Origin: Spinacia oleracea
Lineage: Eukaryota > Streptophyta > Magnoliopsida > Caryophyllales > Amaranthaceae
NCBI RefSeq assembly: GCF_020520425.1
Contig: NC_079491.1
Span: forward strand, 32,355,449 to 32,419,448
DNA: 64,000 nt
Direction: 5' to 3'
Shown: in pieces, positions 56,868 to 64,000 of the stretch
Position numbering within the stretch: the stretch's first letter is position 1
How the letters are laid out: each line of letters starts with the position of its first letter
Program-made: the position numbers and the translations under genes
Notes under the pieces: model-generated
Told to the model about the DNA's origin: nothing
Database searches by the model: none
The model's input: the letters and a program-made list of their open reading frames with translations, nothing else

Positions 56868-57388
56868 GACAAATTTGTCGAAAAGACTTTTTATAACCCA
56901 AATTTTACGAGAAATAACCTTATATGAATTTTTTTTGTGAAATCACACCATAATGTAAATCTTTTTTGGGTAAGACAATCCAAGGGAAGCTTCCGACATT
57001 GACTGAGTTTTTCCGTCAATTAACTTGCATATGAGAAGCACGTGTGGCTTCATTTTGCTACATTTTCAACAAAACGCATTGTACGTTAAAGTGATGTTTA
57101 TTTTGGTTGTGCTCAATTTTGATATATTGTGCCGTGTTTAAGGGAAGTTGTTTCGTTTCCACTAAACATTCTCGTTTTCATAAGTTAACATGTAAAATGA
57201 AGCCACACGTGTTGCTCACGTGTAAGTCATCGGCCGGAAAAGCGCAGTCAATGTCGGAAACTTTCCCTTGGTTGTCTTTCGCAAAAAAATAAAAAAAATG
57301 GTGTGTTTTTACAAAAAAAAAATTATACGTAGTATAAGATAATTTCTCGCAAAATTTGGCTATTAAATGTTTTTTTGGCAAATTTACC
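56868..57388. mobile_element. Long-TIR element (about 190-bp arms)
   Basis: GACAAATTTGTCGAAAAGAC at the left mirrors GGTAAATTTGCCAAAAAAAC read from the right. The arms stay alike through CCAAGGGAA-x-CTTCCGACATT and GCACGTGTGGCTTCATTTT. Possible 9-bp duplications (TGGATAATA / TTGATAATG) differ at two sites, compatible with a Mutator-type element. The ORF at 57107-57292 lies in it and is not a gene. Confidence 0.7.
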
Positions 57389-57437
57389 TTGATAATGATA
57401 TGTTATTTATTTATTGTAATCACAAATTCTTATTTAC

Positions 57438-57717
57438 AAGTGGTGTACAATAAATATTGTACATCTAAGTAAAAGTTAACTCAAAATGCTTAAAAGTTAC
57501 CCTTATGTATGTAAAAGTTATGTATTTTTTAATGATAAAATTTTTCATTTTATTTCGTCAAAATCACTAATAATGTATAGAATTAACAATTTAACCCTTT
57601 AAAAGGTTTATCTATCAACTTTTTTATAAAAAAATATAAGTTAATTAAAACTATGTTAAAGTTATAAAAAACTGGTTAAAAGTTATCTTGGTGTACAATA
57701 AATTTATTGTACACCTT
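57438..57717. mobile_element. GGTGTACAATAAAT TIR element, copy B
   Basis: GTACAATAAATATTGTACAT at the left and GTACAATAAATTTATTGTAC at the right; the terminal motif is itself palindromic. It lies 570 bp upstream of the MLP gene. Confidence 0.55.
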
Positions 57718-57893
57718 GTGCGCGCAACACCTTTTGTAGTTTTGTATTGTAATTTAGTAAAATCTGGTTCAAAAGTCTTTTATTTGTTTTTATTTTTCAT
57801 CACGATTCATGAACAATATAAATCTTTATTATATATGGGACCTAGCTATCGATGTGCAGTACGTAAAATAATAATAGTTTCCTTATCAGCTTT

Positions 57894-58287
57894 GATTAAG
57901 TAATTAAAAGATAGTACAAGTTGCTTATATATAAAGAATATTGTACAAATTAGGAAAAATAATTTACATTTTCTATATATAGATTATGATTATCTTCCTT
58001 TTTTATAAGGACACTGAATACGTAATATATTTATCTTCCAGATCTCAATATAAGATTTTATTTTTTACAAAAATGATTGAGAGAGATATGCATGATGTAA
58101 GTAATGATGTATTATTTTCGGCAAACCTCATAAAAAATGATATGAAGACTTTAGAATCTCCTATAAAAAGGGTCACTTGGTCTCATACATTTCATAACCA
58201 AATAGACTTATCTAAAATAGTAACTTGGCTGAATTATAAATCAGTGGGCAGTATTACTATAATATAGTGCTATACTAATATAGTAAT
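57894..58287 (+). other. Immediate upstream region of the MLP gene
   Basis: No certain TATA box or other motif could be assigned. The open frame at 57986-58267 has no family match. The ATG at 58288 is in the good context TAATATGGC. Confidence 0.4.
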
Positions 58288-60366
58288 ATGGCTGGTCTGA
58301 AACGAACACTAGAAGGTGAGATAGAGATAAGAGTTGCTGGAGGTGATGTTTTCCATGAAATATTCCAAGACACGCCTCATCACTTCGCTAATATACATCC
58401 TGAATTCGTGCACGGTTGTGATTTGCATGATGGTGCTTTTGGTAAACCTGGATCTAAAATCTGCTGGGATTATACTCTAGGTAATTTTTTATACAACGTA
58501 ACCCCGCTTTATTTTTTTAATAGTCTTCATTTGAAATATTTGGTCATATACTACATTTGTTTTATAATGTTCTTAATAATTTTACGTTGTAATCTGTTTC
58601 TTAATTAATAGTTGCATCCTATTCATTGCATGAGAAGATGAGCAACAATATTTACACACTTTCACTTAGAGCCGATCAACATGGGCCCGACCCGAAAAAT
58701 ACCGGGTTTTGGGCATGACCCGAATTTTTTAAAAATGCAAGCTTTGGGCAACATAAAACGACAAATTTAGTTATAAATTTGACCCGATCCGAAATTAGCC
58801 CGAAAAGCCCGCTACTTTTAGCCCGAAGTAGCGGGTTTTGGGCAAAAAAAATTGGCCCGAAGCTTGGCCCGTCCCGACATAGGGGGTTGAATTTTTTGTC
58901 CTCGGCCCAGCTCGAACCTGGCCCGACCCGCATTTTGATCAGGTCTACTTTCACTCATTTTCTCTTGTTTGATCCATTTTTTACACCCGTACATCCACTT
59001 TTTCCACCCTCTTTCTTTTTCTTAAGTTAAAATTAATTTATAAATAAAACTGTCATATGACATTTACAATAGAAATCAATACTAGCAAATACGAAATGGA
59101 TCAAACACATTAAATTCTAATTCGATAAAACTACTTTTTGTTGTTGATTAGATCTGACAAAAATGAATATTCTCTTTCACACCGCTATTTCATACAACCT
59201 TTCATGAGAAGGTCTTAATTTCAATGTATTGAAAAGTTTTGAGATTGAATTAAATCTTGTTCAATTATAGACTTAGAATTGATATTTGGCACACTACAAA
59301 ATAAATCGTCATCCATATATCAATTTTTCAAATGAAATTTAAAAACATAGCCTTAGCTATAAAACGGAGATAGTAATTCTACCAAAAAAAAACATTTTAA
59401 AAAATATATACATAATGGAATACGGTAAAGTTGCCACTAGATGGTACGGTTCATGTTCTTAATTCGCGAGGTTGTCTAGGCTGCTGGTCATCAGCGACAA
59501 AATCATCCATACCCACTCCAAAAAAAAAAAAAAAAAAAAAAAAAGGAAAAGATAGTCGCCCCTCAAATAAATGTGTAGTGTTGCTAACTTGTTACTCCGA
59601 TACTATCAACGGTAATATAAGTATTGTCAGTGTTGTATATATACTATCATTGTTCTATTCAAATATTGTCACAATCACCAAACAAAAAGGAAATGAAATG
59701 AAATGAAATAGAAAAAGTAAAGGGACCACTTAAATGAATGGGTAAAAGTGTTACATGTTAAATGAATGGGTAAAAATATGTTTACGGAGTGTTATATAAG
59801 TAGTATCATCGTTTGCATAAATACTGTCATTGTTGTATTAATTACTGTCATTTTTATCCATACTTTGTAATTTGTTTGACTTTTCAACGCATTGAGTGAA
59901 AATACCATTTTACCCTTGGGTATGGATGATTTTGTCGTTGATGACCGGCTGCCTAGACAACCTCCGTAATTCGCATCATGCACACTTCGCAACGCCGCAA
60001 TGTTTTCTCAATGGGTGGTTTAATTTGCTTTAATACACACCGTAGTCGCTCCAAGCCTCGATAATAATATTTATAATATATGTCGTAGATGGAAAGAAAC
60101 AATCTGCAAAACAAGTACTTGAAGTGGTAGACGAGGAAAACAAAGTGATCAGATTCAAAATGCTAGAAGGAAATTTGATGGAGGATTATAACGACTTTGT
60201 TATCACATATCAAGTGATACCTAAAGGTGAGGAAGTTTGCTTAGTTACATGGACATTTGTGTACGAGAAGAAACATCTCGGGATTCCCGAGCCTTCTTCT
60301 TTGATGGACGAATTGCTCAAACTTGCCACAATTGTTGATGACCATCACCATAGCAAGGACAAGTAA
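58288..60366 (+). CDS. Major latex protein (MLP)-like, Bet v 1 fold
   Basis: Two exons, 58288-58480 and 60089-60366, join in phase (G|AT gives Asp65) to 156 residues, the usual MLP length. The first exon has VFHEIFQDTPHHFANIHPEF and LHDGAFGKPGSKICWDYTL, where MLPs have H-x2-P-x2-G-x2-L-x-G and G-x-x-G-S-I-x2-W-x-Y. The second has VLEVVDEENKVIRFKMLEG and EVCLVTWTFVYEKKHLGIPE. The intron is placed at the conserved DG position. The Bet v 1 fold makes a hydrophobic cavity; MLPs bind small ligands, and roles in stress response and hydrophobic pollutant transport are reported for the family. No signal peptide is visible, so it should be cytosolic. The 1.6-kb intron carries two repeats. No frameshift or stop is present. 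Confidence 0.92.
58676..58945. repeat. CCCGACCC-rich repeat in the MLP intron
   Basis: It starts GGGCCCGACCCGAAAAATAC and ends CTGGCCCGACCCGCATTTTG, with GCCCGAA and GGGTTTTGGGC inside. The pattern is degenerate and partly inverted; the TE class was not determined. Confidence 0.55.
59468..59966. mobile_element. TIR element in the MLP intron, 499 bp
   Basis: GAGGTTGTCTAGGCTGCTGG at the left and the inverted right end CGGAGGTTGTCTAGGCAGCC extend into TCATC-x-GCGACAAAATCATCC, about 45 bp. The 8-bp direct repeat TAATTCGC flanks it (59460-59467, 59967-59974), compatible with a hAT-type element. A run of about 25 A lies at 59520-59544. Confidence 0.75.
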
Positions 60367-60855
60367 ATTAATCCATATTTAAAGTATATGTACTATGAGT
60401 CTATGATCCATCGTATATTCGTATGCTTTGTTTTCTATGTCATCATTGTAAAATAAGGCAAGTTTCGACATGCCCTTTGAATTGTATGTGATATGATCGG
60501 GTGGATCAACTATCTATATGTAATATGTTTGTGTAGACGCCTATGTTTGATCTTTGTCCCATTTTGGAAAGTTCGATGATGAAATGATAACCCACTTGTC
60601 AACAACGTAACACATTTGCCCTTAATTGACTAGACTGATCACCCGGAGCAGAAACTGCTAAATATAGTAATTAATAAAAATAGAAAATTATCCAAAATGA
60701 ACTAGAGCATGTAAATAGTCGAAATCACACTCCAATATGTCTTTGATACGAAGTAAATAATGAAGAAAGACAGAAAATCGAAAAAAAAGATAAAATTGTG
60801 TTGGCCGCGAAAATAAACCCCATTGAGCAACAATTTTCCAGTGACACATTTATGC
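60367..60855. other. 3' flank of the MLP gene
   Basis: Includes the probable 3' UTR. No further feature was recognised. Confidence 0.4.
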
Positions 60856-60944
60856 CTAGAAATATTCCAACGTACGTTTTCATGCGCTAGAAATATTCTA
60901 GCGTAGGTTTTCATGAGTTAGAACTTTTCTAGCGCAACTTTGAA
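60856..60944. repeat. 31-bp tandem repeat, three copies
   Basis: Units start CTAGAAATATTCCAACGTAC, CTAGAAATATTCTAGCGTAG and TTAGAACTTTTCTAGCGCAA. The middle unit contains the palindrome CGCTAGAAATATTCTAGCG. Confidence 0.75.
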
Positions 60945-60959
60945 AATGTCCTTTGCCAA

Positions 60960-61400
60960 ATCTGACTCGACCTCCTAACCTGAACTTTTCACGAGTTAAG
61001 TTTTCATGTAGTCATGCCCTAGTTTTTTCTATTGCAACTTTTCCTACGCACGCCAGATTATTACTAGCTCATGTATGCAGTTTTAGTCGATTTTCCAATC
61101 TTATTCTAAGTACATTTTCTAGAACAGTTTACACTATAAATACAACCTTCGAAACCTTCAAAATCATTTATTCATCCAGTATCACCAATACATATACTTA
61201 GCACCCCTTTTATTCGGGATGAATTCCTTTCTTTAATTCAATTATGTGATTCCGTTAGTCTAAATCATGTCTCGATATTTGTACTTATTATTTCGTTCTT
61301 ATCCTATCCCATGGCCTTAAACACAACTCCACGACGTTACTTTGGTTGAAATCTGGTGTGGGGCGTTTAGGAATTTGGTAAAGTTACTATGGTGGTATCG
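60960..61400 (+). repeat. LTR-like remnant with TATA box and PBS-like site
   Basis: TATAAATA at about 61135 in the context ACACTATAAATACAAC, followed some 260 bp later by TGGTATCG at 61393, reminiscent of the copia PBS TGGTATCAGAGC. No terminal duplication was found. It may be the remains of a copia-type LTR. It is oriented opposite to the copia coding fragment at 61960-62345, so the two are probably from different insertions. Confidence 0.35.
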
Positions 61401-61959
61401 TATCAAGAATTAGGATCTATCAGTCAACAACTGGGTCATCGAAGGCTAAAAGGAGATCTAGCATAGACAAGTGGTAAGATTCTGAGAACACGATATAATT
61501 CTAACATTATATTGCAATGTGAAATTATATTATTTACCCCTTTGAGCTCCCTTTATAAACGGTTCACATAATTAATTTGTTCTATCAAGCCTAATAAGAC
61601 ATTCTAGACAATTTGGTATATTATGTTGATAGGCTAAAGTCGTATCACCTAATCAAAGATAAACCTAAGGTCCACTAACTAAGTATACAACAAAGTCAGG
61701 ATCGAATCCATAGGGAAACATTGTTCTTTACTACTACTAATTAAAAGGTTTAGACTAGAAGTAACAAGTAAAATGATGTTGTGTAATTGAACTAATGCGA
61801 TAAATAAACAAGATAAAATCAATGATAAACAGTTCTAGGACAACGGTTCACCAAAAATGCAATTTAGGGTTGTGACCCGAACAACAAAAATAAACCAGAC
61901 AATACTACCTAGGTCAACAAGTTATCTCGAATCGAAATCTCCTTTAAAACAACAAACTA

Positions 61960-62345
61960 GATCCTGAACATGTCGAACTTTGGTCAAGTTATCAAAATAC
62001 CATCACATATCTTGATGGAGATCGTCCCAATACTAATCACCGTAGAAGTAGATTTTTTACCCATATATGGTGAAATTACCTCCATAATACCCCTCATAGG
62101 AGCTAAAGAGATCATCGTGGGGGGTCATATGAAAAGAGAAACCCAAATCCAAGATCCACTCATCCTTTCCCTTGTTTCTTCCAAGTGTGACAACCAATGC
62201 ATCACAATCACTGTCGATATCTACATAGCTAGCTTTGGCCCTAGTATGGTTCCTTGCTTTTCCCTTCTGGTTGGCTTTTCGAAGTCCAACATTCCGATTT
62301 AATGTGGCCTTTCTTCTATGCGAGTTACAAGTCTTGTTGCGTTAG
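61960..62345 (-). pseudogene. Ty1/copia gag-protease fragment
   Basis: On the minus strand, from about 62340, a zinc-knuckle end GHIKSECW is followed after a frame change by KARNHTRAKASYVDIDSD, then EWILDLGFSFHMTPHDDLFS and, after stops, FDNLTKVRHVQDL. These match the region of copia polyproteins from the knuckle through the protease (WILDSGCSFHMTP) to the start of the pre-integrase domain (TDVRHVPDL). The protease active site D-S/T-G is D-L-G here, and several stops interrupt it, so it is dead. The open + frame at 61970-62302 is only its shadow. Confidence 0.8.
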
Positions 62346-63555
62346 ATCAGGTTAAGAGGTTTTGACTTTGACGTAGGAAGGATGGCTGCACAATTCGACA
62401 AAGAAGCAAATCGTCGAAAGTTACTGAAATGATTTCTACTAGTCGGGCCTCCGGTGTCCGATTGCTTAATAGAATATGTTTTCGGAAAAGGAAGCGGGTC
62501 CACGAGTTCAACTCACCGCTATGCCGTGACTGATGGGCTTTTTAAGCCATCCGAGTTCGTTTAGGGCTCGAAAACTGCAGTTTAATTATTTTTCAGTTTT
62601 TTGTTTTTAATTCCATTTCGTATTAGGGTTTGCGTTAACTATTTAAACACATTACTTTTGTCATTAGAAATCAACTATTCTTTTGATAATAAAATTCTGA
62701 GAGTTTATCTCTTTTCTGGTGGAATCCGGAGCTTCTACAAGATTTATCGCTCGTAAATCTGTTCGTTCGTTCTAAAAATTAGCGCTTGCTTTTCTTTGGT
62801 ATTTCCGACTGCGTCAGACTTTGACCTAGCCTTCTTCTTACCATTCCCATTTCCACCATAACTCGTAAAATCCTTCTCATAGTTTGGGGTTTTTGGATTA
62901 TTAAGCAGCAACAACATCATCATTACAAATTCTTCACCACTACTAGATCCGTTTTTCTGAAACTTCGCTCCTCAGTTTCCTCGTCCTTAACACCCACCGA
63001 TCATCACGTAATCAACTGTAGGTCATCCTCCCCTTCCACTATCGGTGACGACCACCGCAAGGTCTTCGGCGACGAGTCGTCTCTTCCTCACTCGGGTCGC
63101 CTATCCGACGGTGTACTCTCTCTCCTCCGATGCCGCCCTCTCCATCTCCACCGATGTCGCCGCTATTAATTTTCTTAATTTTTTCTCTCTCCTACCCACA
63201 TGGGTGAGATTCTTTAGAGATTCACATGCAAAATGTTTTTTTAATGGATTGTTCAATATTACATAAGAGACTAATAAACAAAAACGAAGGAGTAATGGTT
63301 TACTCTTCCATTGTTTAACTATTTTAGTTTTCTATTTTTCAATTCTTTAATAATTTAAGGCACCTAATATATAAAAAAAATACCAGTATAATTTGTAATT
63401 TCCTTATTTCACTCATTTAATTTCAGCCATATATATATATAGATGAATTTCACTTTTATATGTAGCTGGACTTAGTTGCATACTTGTATGAGTTATATAA
63501 TTTTCTATAAAATACAAATCTTGTACACAATGCTAGATATCAGGCACGTAGTATA
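62346..63555. other. Intergenic stretch with one LTR-like segment
   Basis: At 62565-62775 the run ACTATTTAAACACATT (TATA-like), TTGATAATAAAATTCTGAGA and CTGGTGGAATCCGGAGC resembles the R/U5 part of a plant LTR, but no pair or ends were found. The ORF at 63045-63266 shows no family and is low in complexity. Confidence 0.35.
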
Positions 63556-63564
63556 ATCTTTAAA

Positions 63565-63595
63565 CTAGTGTGTGGCCCACACCCCGGGTTCTACT
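63565..63595 (-). mobile_element. Helitron-like 3' terminus on the minus strand
   Basis: Read on the minus strand CCCGGGGTGTGGGCCACACACTAG is followed by T: hairpin GTGTG-GGC-CACAC and a CTAG end. The element would extend to the right, beyond or up to the window edge; its start was not found. Confidence 0.5.
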
Positions 63596-64000
63596 TTTAG
63601 TAGGGTTTACTTTTTGTATATATGTGTCCATATGGGCGGTGTTGTTAACTGATTATTGTGGTGACGCAAGATCAGCGGCCGATCAACAATCTAAGCCACA
63701 CATCCGAAAATCATAACAGAGTTGATTCCTCTTCTTTGTGATTAGTTGATAATTATACGCGTGTCGATGTTCTCTTCTATACTCATAATTCCACTCCATT
63801 TCCCCAAGTTTTTTAAGCTTAAGATGGAAAGGGAAGAATTATACATTTATACATTTAGTAATTTATTCCCTTTTTTATTATTTTTCTTTAATTTGTTACT
63901 ACTCATTAAAAAAATTATATTTTGCATTTACATGGAAATATATAACATACATTGTAGCTAGCTAAGATGGTAGGAAGTGTAGCTTTTAATTCATGAGGTT
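63596..64000. other. AT-rich end of window, nothing recognised
   Basis: It may be interior of the Helitron-like element whose 3' end is at 63565 on the minus strand. No coding region was supported. Confidence 0.35.

Noticed and set aside
57986-58267. 93-residue ORF directly upstream of the MLP gene
   Set aside because: No family match; probably promoter or leader sequence.
61970-62302. 110-residue + strand ORF
   Set aside because: It is the antisense of a copia gag-protease fragment on the minus strand.

Overview
This is plant nuclear DNA, most likely from a eudicot. It is AT-rich, its genes are split by GT-AG introns, and it carries typical plant transposable elements: Stowaway-like MITEs, CACTA, Mutator, Helitron, an L1-type LINE, tRNA-derived SINEs, and Ty1 and Ty3 elements. 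I cannot name the species from the sequence. Everything was read by eye from the bases and translations; no database search was run.

Three host genes are supported, all on the + strand. (1) 3130-7603 holds the last five coding exons of a WDR20-type WD40 protein; its 5' exons are outside the window or not recognisable. (2) 13239-19122 is a complete eight-exon gene for a RING-CH (MARCH-like) membrane E3 ubiquitin ligase of 492 residues, including one GC-AG intron. (3) 58288-60366 is a complete two-exon gene for a major latex protein (MLP)/Bet v 1-fold protein of 156 residues.

The rest is mainly mobile DNA. 8.1-11.9 kb holds decayed Mutator-like transposase, a GRF zinc-finger ORF and plant-mobile-domain fragments. 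20.0-25.3 kb is a Helitron-like repeat split by a 4.9 kb LINE with a 12-bp target duplication. 25.7-36.2 kb is a complete-ended but disabled Ty3 element of Tat type on the minus strand. It has 464-bp LTRs, ATACA target duplications, gag-UAG-pol, two RNase H regions, a truncated integrase, a 3' minisatellite built from PPT-like units, and an antisense gene with its own TATA box and introns. 38.1-44.7 kb holds an 861-bp Mutator-type TIR element with a 9-bp TSD and a 5.67-kb CACTA element that carries a captured exon of a REC/CLU-type TPR gene. 45.2-46.5 kb is the promoter half of an LTR with a small CACTA derivative inside. 47.7-54.4 kb is a Helitron-like block containing a ~3 kb tandem duplication; only one copy carries a 255-bp MITE. 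54.4-58.3 kb is SINE- and MITE-rich DNA upstream of the MLP gene, with duplicated segments. 60.4-64.0 kb contains Ty1/copia debris and LTR-like pieces.

The host genes show no functional link to one another. The strongest leads are the PPT-like minisatellite and antisense gene of the Ty3 element, the CACTA gene capture, the duplication/MITE chronology in the Helitron block, the GC-AG intron in the RING-CH gene, and the repeated segments upstream of the MLP gene. I saw no clearly new biological system.
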